Of a stretch of DNA of 64,000 nucleotides, positions 1 to 7,802 are shown in pieces. Positions within the stretch are counted from its first letter, which is position 1. The number at the start of each line of letters is the position of its first letter. The notes beneath the pieces were generated by a model. That model made no database searches, was not told where the DNA came from, and saw nothing but the letters and a program-made list of their open reading frames with translations. The stretch is taken from positions 1,116,001-1,180,000 of the forward strand of contig NZ_JACHBR010000001.1 of assembly GCF_014200435.1 (NCBI RefSeq), read 5' to 3'. Source of the stretch: Sphaerisporangium krabiense (GTDB lineage Bacteria; Actinomycetota; Actinomycetes; Streptosporangiales; Streptosporangiaceae). The translations under genes and the position numbers were made by a program.

Positions 1-2
1 GC

Positions 3-35
3 GACCGCGTACAGATCGACGAGCCTTCCCCCTGA
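3..35 (+). CDS. possible 3' tail of an upstream gene (partial)
   Basis: Reading from base 3 gives DRVQIDEPSP followed by TGA at 33-35. This acidic tail would suit the end of a protein that begins before the window. Only ten codons are visible, so neither family nor reality can be judged. It is included because no other feature explains the first 35 bases. Confidence 0.25.
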   Translation, partial: DRVQIDEPSP

Positions 36-45
36 GCGTCAGATC

Positions 46-92
46 TGCGAGCCACGCAGATTTGCGTCTCTCGCATATTTGCGTGGCTCGCA
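46..92. promoter_or_regulatory. inverted repeat upstream of the TetR gene (candidate operator)
   Basis: TGCGAGCCACGCA at 46-58 is exactly mirrored by TGCGTGGCTCGCA at 80-92, with a 21-base spacer that itself repeats TTTGCG. It ends 21 bases before the ATG of the TetR-type regulator, where an autoregulatory operator would be expected. The role is inferred from symmetry and position only. Confidence 0.5.
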
Positions 93-113
93 ACTTCATG
101 TAGGCTGTCTCCC

Positions 114-716
114 ATGGGGCTGCGAGAGCGCAAGAAGGAAGAAACCCGGATCGCGCTGAGCTGGGCGGCGATCAAGCTGACCGCCGAGCGTGGCTTCGAC
201 AACGTCAAGGTGGAGGACATCGCCGCCGAGGCGGGCGTCTCCCACCGCACGTTCAACAACTACTTCTCCAGCAAGGGCGAGGCCATCGCGGCCAGGCACT
301 TCGACCGAGCGGCTCAGATCGCCGACGAGCTGCGGTCCAGGCCGGACGACGAACCCCTGTGGGAGGCCATCACCAACGCCGTCTTCGCCCGGTTGGCGCT
401 TGGCGTGCGAACGCCCGAGCGCCCGGCCGACGAGCGCTGGATCGCCGGGATCAAGGTGATCACCGAGCATCCGGAGTATCGGGGCGAGTTCCTCAAGGCC
501 CACATGGCCGCGGTGGATGCGCTGGCCGTGGCGGTCGCCGAGCGCACCGGCACCGATGCCGATCGTGATCTGTATCCGCGCCTGGTCGCCGGCACGGTCG
601 GCACCGCCCTGCTCGCGGCCATCCATCTGTGGCTGCACGGCGATGCCCGGGCACCGTTCGAGGAGCTGCTGCGCGACGCGCTCGGCCAGGTCGCCGCCGG
701 CCTTCCCACGCCCTGA
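114..716 (+). CDS. TetR/AcrR family transcriptional regulator
   Basis: A 200-residue one-component regulator. The N-terminal TetR helix-turn-helix covers about residues 10-57, with the typical run GFDNVKVEDIAAEAGVS followed by TFNNYFSSK. The C-terminal half is a variable ligand-binding region of mostly Ala/Leu helices. The ATG at 114 has no clear Shine-Dalgarno sequence and lies just after an inverted repeat, so a short or absent leader is possible. The gene is followed 76 bases later by an FAD monooxygenase on the same strand, the usual pairing of a TetR repressor with the detoxification enzyme it controls. The ligand is unknown. Family assignment is secure; the target is inferred from adjacency. 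Confidence 0.9.
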   Translation: MGLRERKKEETRIALSWAAIKLTAERGFDNVKVEDIAAEAGVSHRTFNNYFSSKGEAIAARHFDRAAQIADELRSRPDDEPLWEAITNAVFARLALGVRTPERPADERWIAGIKVITEHPEYRGEFLKAHMAAVDALAVAVAERTGTDADRDLYPRLVAGTVGTALLAAIHLWLHGDARAPFEELLRDALGQVAAGLPTP

Positions 717-792
717 CCCTCCCAGCCTCCCCTCTTCCCTCCAGGATCAGCCGGCCTGCCGCCGGTCGATTCGTCATGCCCGAAGGAGCGTC

Positions 793-2313
793 ATGATCGC
801 CGATGTCGTCATAGCCGGAGCCGGGCCCAACGGCCTGATGCTGGCCTGCGAACTCAGCCTGGCCGGAGTCCGCCCCCTGGTCCTGGAGCGTCTGCCGGAG
901 CGGACCGAGGAGAGCCGCGCCAACGGGCTGGCCGGCCAGGTGGTACGGATGCTCGACCGGCGAGGCCTGTACGAGCGGCTCACCGGAAACCAGGACCCAC
1001 CCCGGCCCGCTCCCGGATTCGTCTTCGGCGCGTTGCCCATCGACCTGAGTGCGCTGGACGACAACCCGCTCTATGTCCTCCTGGCCCCGCAGCGCAGGAT
1101 CGAGCAGATGCTGGAGGAACGGGCCGTCGAGCTGCAGGTCGAGATCCGGCGCGGCCACGAGCTCACCGGATTCACCCATGACGCGGACCGCGTGACTCTC
1201 CAGGTCAGCGGGCCGGCTGGGCCGTACACGATCGAAACGCGTTACCTCGTCGGCGCCGACGGCGGGCACAGCATCGTACGCAAGCTGGCGGGGATCGCCT
1301 TCCCCGGCGTGACGACCGACAAGACGATCTCGCGCGTCGCGCACGCCGTCGTGCCGGCCGAGCTCGTCGATCCGGCGACCGGCGCCCTCGACATTCCCGG
1401 GTACGGACCCATCCCGCCGTTCCTGCACCACCGCACCGAGCGCGGGTTGTTCGTGTACGCCCCCCTCCCGGACGGCCCCGCACCGCTGATCTCCACCATG
1501 GAGTGGAACGCGCAGGACGCCGAGGGGCCGCTCACGCTCGAGGAACTGCGGGCCAGCGCCCGCCGCGTGCTCGGCGTCGACCTCGCCTTCGGCCCGCCCG
1601 ACGGCCACGGGCCGCACCTGCTGCGCAAGCTCAACGGCGGCAACACCCGCCTGGCCGGGCGTTTCCGGGACGGCCGGGTGCTGCTGGTCGGCGACGCCGC
1701 CCACGTGCACTCGGCGATCGGCGGGCCGGGGCTCAACCTCGGGCTCCAGGACGCGGTCAACCTCGGCTGGAAGCTCGCGGCCGAGGTGCGCGGTACGGCC
1801 CCCGCCGGTCTCCTGGACACCTACGAGTCCGAGCGACGCCCGGTCGCCGAGCGGGTGGTGCTGTCCTCACGCGCCCAGTCCGCACTGATCGCCCCAGGCA
1901 GCGAGGTCACCGGCCTGCGCGCCCTGTTCACCGAACTGCTCGACGACCCACACAACGTCCGCCACATCGCCGACCTCATGTCAGGCGCCGACATCCGCTA
2001 CGACGTGGCCGTCGACCATCCCCTAGCCGGCCGCTGGGCCCCCGACCTGAACCTCAAAAACGGCACCCGCCTCGCCGAGCTCACCAGAGACGGCCACCCA
2101 CACCTAATCGACTTCACCGGCGGCGACTGGGGATACCCCGCAACCGCAGGACTACCCGGACACCCCGCCCCGTGTACGGCCCTGCTGTTGCGCCCCGACG
2201 GATACGTGGCATGGGCCACCGACGCCCCACAGCCGGACACGGAGTCTCGCACATCGCTGCGGGCGGCGATTCAACGATGGCTGGGAGAACCGAACGAGGA
2301 CATCTCGTCCTGA
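793..2313 (+). CDS. FAD-dependent aromatic monooxygenase
   Basis: A 506-residue group A flavoprotein hydroxylase that uses NAD(P)H and O2 to hydroxylate an aromatic substrate, such as a polyketide or a drug like rifampicin. Visible motifs are the Rossmann FAD signature GAGPNG (about residues 8-13), the DG motif GADGGHS (about 155), and the GD motif GDAAHVHSAIGGPGLN (about 300). A thioredoxin-like C-terminal region follows. The ATG at 793 is chosen because it immediately precedes the Rossmann strand and has GAAGGAG upstream; the frame is open further 5' but that stretch lies inside the TetR gene. It probably forms a unit with the upstream TetR gene. Substrate is not predictable; both biosynthetic and antibiotic-inactivating enzymes share this fold. 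Confidence 0.9.
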   Translation: MIADVVIAGAGPNGLMLACELSLAGVRPLVLERLPERTEESRANGLAGQVVRMLDRRGLYERLTGNQDPPRPAPGFVFGALPIDLSALDDNPLYVLLAPQRRIEQMLEERAVELQVEIRRGHELTGFTHDADRVTLQVSGPAGPYTIETRYLVGADGGHSIVRKLAGIAFPGVTTDKTISRVAHAVVPAELVDPATGALDIPGYGPIPPFLHHRTERGLFVYAPLPDGPAPLISTMEWNAQDAEGPLTLEELRASARRVLGVDLAFGPPDGHGPHLLRKLNGGNTRLAGRFRDGRVLLVGDAAHVHSAIGGPGLNLGLQDAVNLGWKLAAEVRGTAPAGLLDTYESERRPVAERVVLSSRAQSALIAPGSEVTGLRALFTELLDDPHNVRHIADLMSGADIRYDVAVDHPLAGRWAPDLNLKNGTRLAELTRDGHPHLIDFTGGDWGYPATAGLPGHPAPCTALLLRPDGYVAWATDAPQPDTESRTSLRAAIQRWLGEPNEDISS

Positions 2314-2937
2314 GTGATCACCTGAACTGGGCTTTTATGGTCGCTTGATCGAAAAGTCGCCCTCTATCGTGGTTCCAGCCACAAGAGACGGCGGTGGCGA
2401 TGGCTTCGCTGCATCAGAACGGAAAGCCACAATAGCCAGCCTTAGCTTGGGACCTTCGTTCTTCTTTCGGACGCTTACCACCCTCGCGCGATCCGAATCC
2501 ACCGGCCGAACTCGGCCGCACCCGACAGTCCGGGATACGATCAATCCCAGTCAGGGAAGCGATCTCAGAAGGGTCTGCCGCGCCCAATGTCATGAGCACT
2601 CGTCAATGCGACGTTTGGGCCGCTTCCGCTCGGGAGCCGTGAGTCCGGTGTGCCGCCTGGATGGACCGAAAGTCGGGGACTCGGACAGCCGGCGGCACCC
2701 ATGCCCTAATGTGCTCGGCTATGCGCTGTCGAGCGCCCAGGAACGGGGCATGCCCATCGTCCGCAGCGGGCGACGAGACGGCCGCCCTCGACGAGCTGAT
2801 CGCGTCACAACGGCGCGATGTCCCGAGCCCCGACGGTCCCGCTGATCCGGCCGAAGACACGACCCGAGGTGATCGGGAACTCAGCGACCTGGCAGGTCAC
2901 TTCGACGCGGCCGTACCCCGCCGCCGCCCAGTTGCGG
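2314..2937. other. gene-poor stretch, no supported gene
   Basis: No reading frame here has convincing codon bias or a recognisable domain. Base composition drops compared with the flanking monooxygenase gene. The stretch appears to be the left part of an accessory patch that also contains the broken vsr and the HNH nuclease gene. Confidence 0.5.
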
Positions 2938-3389
2938 CTAAGGCGTACGGATCTCCATGTCCCCGCCACGGATCCTATGTACCCGCTCGGCGATGTGAAC
3001 GGCGGCCTGTCTGGGATCTTCGTGCTCCCAGACGCGGACGACCAACCAACCGGAGTCAGCGAGCGTCCGATCCGTCTGAGCATCTCGCTCTCGGTTCCAA
3101 ACCACCTTCTCCGCCCAGTACTCCGCGTTGGTGGCGGCCTTGGTGTGGTGCTGTGGACACCCATGCCAGAAGCACCCGTCAAGGAACACCGCGACCTTCG
3201 CCTTGGTGAACACCAAGTCGGTGTACGGCGCACCTTCGGAAGCGGACGAACCGAGACCCGGTACCGGAGCCCGAGCGCATGCACCGCCCGCCGCAAGGCG
3301 AGTTCTGGTTTAGTGTCCCTCCCCCTGTTCGACTGCATGCTCTTGCGAACGCCCTCACTGGACGCGCCGACAGGTCTCGCGGTCGCCAT
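2938..3389 (-). pseudogene. vsr: very short patch repair endonuclease Vsr, frameshifted
   Basis: Vsr nicks DNA at T:G mismatches produced by deamination of 5-methylcytosine, and is normally encoded beside a cytosine methyltransferase. The start at 3389 gives the N-terminal part MATARPVGASSEGVRKS through RDTKPELALRRAV to LPKVRRT. The catalytic half, with FLDGCFWHGCP, WAEKV, RNRERD and WEHEDP, lies in a different frame from about 3219 to 2938. A single missing base near 3220-3221 explains both, because restoring one base gives the family sequence RRTADLVFTK. The catalytic Asp and His residues survive, so this is either a recent inactivating deletion or a sequencing error. No cytosine methyltransferase gene is present in the window. 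Confidence 0.8.
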
Positions 3390-3866
3390 ACGTCTACCGT
3401 ACGAGCGCTACGCCCGGGCCCGGATCGGAGCGGCACTGTTGATCTCCGCCGCCATGTGCTGATCCGACGCTGCCTGATCCCGAACGCCAAAAGTGTCCGC
3501 AAGATGGAAGATGACATTCTACCTGCGCTTCGTCCCCTCTGATAAGTCTCCGCCCTGACCGCCACCTAACCGGCGGTACCGGCCCCGACCACGCCGCTAC
3601 CGTGCTGACCGCACTGGCGAATTTGTCCCCCAGTCGAGTCGACCAGGGGACTGAAAGGCTAGCGGCGGCAACTTCGGCAAGAGCCCCACCCCTGCGAACT
3701 ACCATCGCTCACCCTGTCGGCTTCGGCCTGCTGCGTGGACAGAGCGGCACCCTCTCTTCGCCAACCGAAGTAAGCGCGCCAACTGCCAGCAATGTCCGAT
3801 ATATTACCCGCACACTTACGTACTTCCTATGACATGCACGCATAGGACCGTTCTGCGGGCGGGTAG
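3390..3866. other. intergenic stretch between vsr and the HNH nuclease
   Basis: No gene could be supported here. The two flanking genes diverge, so promoters for both should lie inside. A TA-rich TATATTAC at about 3798-3805 could be a -10 element for the HNH gene, but no convincing -35 was seen. A remnant of a methyltransferase gene was looked for and not recognised. Confidence 0.4.
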
Positions 3867-4787
3867 ATGTCAGCTTGGTTGGTCATCGCTGCGGAGGAGC
3901 ACAAGCGAGCCGGTGACAGGTACGACGACGACCCTTCTCGCCACTACAGCTGGGACGACCGAGTCCCAAATGCAACGGCGGTCAAGGTCGGCGATGTCAT
4001 CGTACTATGGGACAAAGAGGCTCTAATCGGACTATCCGTCATCCAGTCCATCGAAGTGGGTAGCGGCGAAAAGGACTTGAAATCCTGCCCGTTTTGCGGT
4101 CGCGCCGACGTTGCGGCCCGTAAGACCATGAAGCCAGAATACAAGTGCTGGAAGTGTAAGAAGGAATTCGACCATCCGCTCAGCAGACGAGTGACAGTCA
4201 AAACGTTCCGAAGTCACCATGAAGCCGGATGGACCGATCTTCGAGGCAGTATGTCCGGGGCAGAACTGCGCCAACTATGCGAGGAGCCTAAGTCACAGCT
4301 CAGCCTAAGACGTCTGCGATGGAGTGACTTCCGCACCCGAATCGAACAAGGACAAACAAAAACACCATTGACCATAGTTGACAATACACGAGAAATAATC
4401 GGGGGCCACCGCAAAGCCATTGTTCGTGTACGCAGAGGACAATCAGAGTTCCGCAGGAAACTGCTTGACACCTTCGGCGCAGTGTGCGCCTTCACCGGGC
4501 CCAGCCATGAGCAAACATTAGAAGCCGCCCACCTGTACAGCTACGCAGCCAATGGCAGGCATCACAAGGACGGCGGTCTGCTGCTTCGTTCGGACCTCCA
4601 TCGACCATTCGACCTTGGACTCATCGCAGTCGAGCCAAGGACCGGGACGATCGACATATCGGCAGAACTTGCAAAATTCCCTGCATATTCGGGCCTACAG
4701 GGCAAGCCACTCAGTATCGAGATCACGGCGGACCACCTGAAGTGGCTCGCCGAGCACTGGAACGTGCACCGATCCCGTACAGAGTGA
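3867..4787 (+). CDS. HNH endonuclease with EVE/PUA-like N-terminus and zinc ribbon; candidate type IV restriction enzyme
   Basis: A 306-residue protein. Residues 1-65 have the W..V / YSWDD / VKVGD / IVLWDK / IGLSVI pattern of PUA/EVE-like folds that recognise modified bases (by eye only). A four-Cys zinc ribbon follows (C74, C77, C94, C97). The C-terminal nuclease is of the HNH_2 type: C207AFTG, LEAAHL with H222, GLLLRSDLH and FDLGLIAV at about 207-254. A sensor-plus-HNH layout is known in modification-dependent restriction enzymes. The gene is markedly AT-rich (about half AT over 4321-4440) and has a rare TTA Leu codon at 4518-4520, both signs of transfer. Neighbouring broken vsr supports a defence context. 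Nuclease family is confident; the restriction role is inferred. Confidence 0.75.
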   Translation: MSAWLVIAAEEHKRAGDRYDDDPSRHYSWDDRVPNATAVKVGDVIVLWDKEALIGLSVIQSIEVGSGEKDLKSCPFCGRADVAARKTMKPEYKCWKCKKEFDHPLSRRVTVKTFRSHHEAGWTDLRGSMSGAELRQLCEEPKSQLSLRRLRWSDFRTRIEQGQTKTPLTIVDNTREIIGGHRKAIVRVRRGQSEFRRKLLDTFGAVCAFTGPSHEQTLEAAHLYSYAANGRHHKDGGLLLRSDLHRPFDLGLIAVEPRTGTIDISAELAKFPAYSGLQGKPLSIEITADHLKWLAEHWNVHRSRTE

Positions 4788-4878
4788 CAACAAGCTGGCG
4801 CACCAAGAGCACTACACACGCACGACATGGCCTCAGTTGTACAGCGGACCAACAGGCCTGACGATGCTTCAATGCGAG

Positions 4879-5100
4879 TTACAGCTCCCCTGATCGCAAG
4901 CTCTCTCGAAGAGAAACCCACTGCGTGGCGGTAAGTCGAACAGGAAGACAATAAGGGTTCTTAGAGTCACGGAAAACTCTGGAACCGTCAGGAAGGGTCG
5001 CTACCTCCACGCAATTGTGTTCAGCGCCGCTGGCGGAGGACTTGCGCCACGTCGCGTTGGTGAGGTCGTACGTGTAGAGGTCATCGGGGGGAAGGTTCAC
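4879..5100 (-). CDS. DUF397 domain protein (small WhiJ-partner type)
   Basis: A 73-residue protein matching DUF397 throughout: W(R)KSSAS, NCVEVA, DGSRVFRDSKNP and a closing hydrophobic/charged helix. Such proteins are small partners of HTH regulators with a DUF5753 domain and occur in many paralogous copies in Streptomyces and relatives. Its ATG overlaps the stop of the upstream HTH gene by four bases, so the two are translationally coupled. It probably modulates that regulator's DNA binding, as described for WhiJ-like loci. No enzymatic motif is present. Confidence 0.9.
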   Translation of the reverse strand: MNLPPDDLYTYDLTNATWRKSSASGAEHNCVEVATLPDGSRVFRDSKNPYCLPVRLTATQWVSLRESLRSGEL

Positions 5101-5963
5101 GATCTGCTGCCTTCTTCCAGCCGTGCGATGAGTGCACGAGAGTCCTCCATTGATAGCGCGGAGGCTCGGATGCGTTCAATGGCTTTTGTGAAGGGTGTTG
5201 TGTCGTCTCCCTCGATGTAGGTGGCGCCGCTGAGGTTCTCGAAGAGGACCAGGTCGGGGATGGGGCGGGGGAAGCTGACGAGGCTGAAGCCGCCCAGAAT
5301 GCCTGGGTGTGCTGTCGAGTTCAGCGGCATGATCTGGACGGTGACGTTGGGCAGTTCGGCGGTGTCCAGTAGACGGCGGAGCTGCTCGCGCATGGTCATG
5401 GGGCGGACGGCGAAGCGCTGGTGTAGTGCGGCCTCGTGAATGATCGCCCAGAGTTCGAGTGCGTTGCCGGGGCGGCTGAGGACTGACTGTCGGGCCTGGC
5501 GGACTTCCACCAGGGCGGCGATCTCGTCAGGCGTACGGAAGTGGGTGATACCAGTGATGGTTTCGCGGGCGTACGCCGCAGTCTGAAGAAGACCAGGGAC
5601 CAGCAGGGGTGACCATTCGCAGATCCGCTCGGCATCCGATTCGAGTGAGATGTAATCCGCGTACGCGGGCGAGACGATACCGCTGTAGGTCTGCCACCAG
5701 CCCTTCTTGCCTGCGTCTCTGGCCAGGTTCTCCAAGGCAGCGAGAACTTCTCGATCGCTCACGCCGTACACCTTGAGCAGTGTCGCGACCTCTGTGGGCC
5801 GGATGGTGGCGGAGGCGTTCTCCAGCTTGGACATCTTCGGGGCCTTCCAGCCCATGGCCGCAGCCGCTTCGTCCAGGGTCAGGCCGGCTTGGTTGCGGAG
5901 GCGTCTCAGCGTAGAGCCGAGACGGCGTCGCCGGACAGTCGGCACTACAGGGGCGTTGGGCAT
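5097..5963 (-). CDS. Scr1/WhiJ-like helix-turn-helix regulator with DUF5753 domain
   Basis: A 288-residue regulator. An XRE-type HTH occupies about residues 15-70 (LRRLRNQAGLTLDEAAAAMGW, then KMSKLENA), followed by a DUF5753 region with SLESDAERICEWSPLLVPG, LLQTAAYARE and a C-terminal YIEGDDTTPF segment. Members sit beside DUF397 proteins and anti-sigma-like ATPases in developmental loci of filamentous actinomycetes. All three partners are present here: DUF397 overlaps by four bases downstream and the ATPase diverges upstream. The ligand or signal is unknown. A paralogue lies at 53725-54633. Confidence 0.92.
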   Translation of the reverse strand: MPNAPVVPTVRRRRLGSTLRRLRNQAGLTLDEAAAAMGWKAPKMSKLENASATIRPTEVATLLKVYGVSDREVLAALENLARDAGKKGWWQTYSGIVSPAYADYISLESDAERICEWSPLLVPGLLQTAAYARETITGITHFRTPDEIAALVEVRQARQSVLSRPGNALELWAIIHEAALHQRFAVRPMTMREQLRRLLDTAELPNVTVQIMPLNSTAHPGILGGFSLVSFPRPIPDLVLFENLSGATYIEGDDTTPFTKAIERIRASALSMEDSRALIARLEEGSRS

Positions 5964-6160
5964 GCGCGCAGTCTGTCACCGCGTGACCTTGCGAGAGACA
6001 GCTTCCGTGGCGGGACACCAATCTCGGTAGAAAGGTTGCGCCCAACAGAGGAAAGCCTCCATCATCAAGGCCACGAAGGCTCACTCTCAGTGTGTGAGCG
6101 AGTTCGGAAAGTCACAGATCGGTCGACACCTAGGTTCTCTACTTGCAGAAGGGACCAACC

Positions 6161-6640
6161 ATGCCGGAAGAGCGGATAGCAGCTTCCCTCGGGTTCTACC
6201 TCACGACTCGCGCCAGTGGGTTCGTTGTGCACATGAATGTGTGTGAGGAGAACCTTCGGGCGGTGCGGGAGGTTACGCAGGCGGTGTTGGGGGCCGCCGG
6301 GGTCGATGTGGAGGTCGTCGAGTCGGCGCGGTTGGTGGCGTCTGAGCTGGTCGGAAACGCGGTGCGGGCGTGCGGGCACTGGGCACCGGTCGTGGTGGAG
6401 GTTGAGGCCGACAGTCGGGGGGTGTGGGTGAGGGTTCATGACCCGTGTCCGGATCGGCTGCCGGTGCGGACGGGTGTCGCGGGTGGTGACGATCAGGCGG
6501 AGTCGGGGCGGGGGTTGTGGCTGCTGGACGCGCTGGCGCCGGGGTGGGATGTGGCGTTAACGCCTATCGGGAAGCAGGTTCGGTGTCTGCTGCCGAATCC
6601 GAGGAGCGTGGGAGTTCGGATCGTTAGACGTAGTGCCTGA
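6161..6640 (+). CDS. ATP-binding anti-sigma-factor-like protein (GHKL/HATPase)
   Basis: A 159-residue single-domain ATPase of the RsbW/SpoIIAB-like family. The N box is ARLVASELVGNAVRACG (about residues 55-70), the G1-type motif is VHDPCPD and the G2 box is SGRGLWLLD. The ATG at 6161 is preferred over the TTG at 6143 because AGAAGGGA lies about seven bases before it. Proteins of this kind can phosphorylate or sequester regulators, and in WhiJ-like loci they accompany HTH/DUF397 pairs. This gene diverges from such a pair with a gap of about 200 bases. Actual partner is inferred from position. Confidence 0.85.
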   Translation: MPEERIAASLGFYLTTRASGFVVHMNVCEENLRAVREVTQAVLGAAGVDVEVVESARLVASELVGNAVRACGHWAPVVVEVEADSRGVWVRVHDPCPDRLPVRTGVAGGDDQAESGRGLWLLDALAPGWDVALTPIGKQVRCLLPNPRSVGVRIVRRSA

Positions 6641-7020
6641 CCACGCATGACCGGCGCCCGATCGCACATGACCGGTCCGGCGGAGCTTGACCCCACGAGA
6701 CCGGCCCGGCCAAATCTGAGATTGCATGACCAGTTCCGACGCCGCAGTGCCGGTGCCGTCGCTCCAGGGGCTGACGTCAGCCAATTCGTTCGGGGCCTCG
6801 CTGCCTGGCTGTCGTAATGACGGCGCGTGGGCGGGCGATGAGGAGATCGTACGTGTTACGACCTTGCGCGTCGGGAGACACGGACACATCATTGTGGTCT
6901 GAAGAGATGTCACGGCGAGTTATGTGGGCAGGCTCCCTGACGGTGTGACCATTCACGCGGACGAACGCGTTGCGCTGATTCCACGCTTTCTACCCATGAC
7001 CGCGAAACCGGATATTTCAG
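6641..7020. other. intergenic stretch with ATGACC(G) repeats
   Basis: No gene is supported. ATGACCGG occurs at 6647-6654 and again at 6668-6675 (21 bases, two helical turns apart). Related copies are GACCGG at 6699-6704 and ATGACCAG at 6726-6733. The spacing would place the first two on one face of the DNA, so they could be regulator sites for the DUF6879 gene downstream, but no partner protein is identifiable. Confidence 0.35.
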
Positions 7021-7641
7021 GTGATTGAGCAGCTCGGTGACATCCCCGCACAGCTTCTAGCCCTAGACGGTGACAAGGAGGACTTCCGGCTTCATTTTTG
7101 GGAGGTTGACGCATCCTGGAAGCTGGAGCGGCAGCTTACCTTCAAGGAGCCCGGCACCCCGAGCTGGCTGGCCATGGCTGAAGGGGATTGGGACAAGTCG
7201 TTGAGGCTGGCCGGCGAGATGCGTGCCGGCCGGAGGGAGCACCAGCGCGAGCTCGACCGGTGCGGGATCGTCCAGCGGCGCATCCGGTTCGTGTGCGAGC
7301 CACCGACTCCCTACCTTCAGTGGGAGCTGCACCTGCTCATGATGTGGGCCGAGTTGGGTGAGGCGATTCGGATACTGCCTGTGGAGGCCGCCGCGCCTCG
7401 TGAGACGCGGGCCGCTCTGCCCGAGGTCGTGGTCCTTGGACACCACTCCGCCTCCCCCGTGATGTACGACATCCAGTACACGGACGGCGTTCTGTCGGGT
7501 GCGCGTAAGTTCACCGACGGAGATCTCATTGACGTGTGCCGTCGTGAGATCGTCGAGTATTGGGAGATGGGCGAAGACCTCCTTCAATACTTCCCCAGAG
7601 AGATCGTGAACCTTCCGCCTCCCACTCCTCAAGGGGTATGA
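7021..7641 (+). CDS. DUF6879-like protein of unknown function
   Basis: A 206-residue cytoplasmic protein resembling the actinobacterial DUF6879 family: a central RIRFVCEPPTPYLQWEL segment (about residues 86-105), then an acidic helix, GEAIRIL, and a C-terminal SPVMYDIQYTDG region. Family members usually lie beside DUF397/HTH or anti-sigma-like genes, as here. The GTG at 7021 is the first start after an in-frame TGA 24 bases upstream; no strong ribosome site precedes it. No catalytic residues can be proposed. The name rests on the conserved central motif recognised by eye. Confidence 0.7.
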   Translation: MIEQLGDIPAQLLALDGDKEDFRLHFWEVDASWKLERQLTFKEPGTPSWLAMAEGDWDKSLRLAGEMRAGRREHQRELDRCGIVQRRIRFVCEPPTPYLQWELHLLMMWAELGEAIRILPVEAAAPRETRAALPEVVVLGHHSASPVMYDIQYTDGVLSGARKFTDGDLIDVCRREIVEYWEMGEDLLQYFPREIVNLPPPTPQGV

Positions 7642-7643
7642 AA

Positions 7644-7671
7644 GGCGGTATGACCGCCCGGATTTCCGGGC
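7644..7671. terminator. overlapping short hairpins after the DUF6879 gene
   Basis: GGCGG/CCGCC at 7644-7648 and 7654-7658 forms one stem. The overlapping GCCCGGATTTCCGGGC at 7656-7671 forms an alternative. They follow the stop codon immediately and lie between convergent genes. No U-tract is present, so strength as a terminator is uncertain. Confidence 0.35.
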
Positions 7672-7802
7672 GTCCCGCCAACCTCGTATCACTGACAGAC
7701 ACCAGGGTCGCCTGGTTGGTCTGGCGATCGGCGAGCCACCGTACACGGGAGGCGGCGTCACCGCTGCCTGCGGACCTGCACCGACCAGACGGACGACAGG
7801 CT

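Noticed and set aside
2345-2845. 166-codon plus-strand frame in the gene-poor patch
   Set aside because: No ribosome site, no domain and irregular composition; overlapping frames on the other strand are equally unconvincing.
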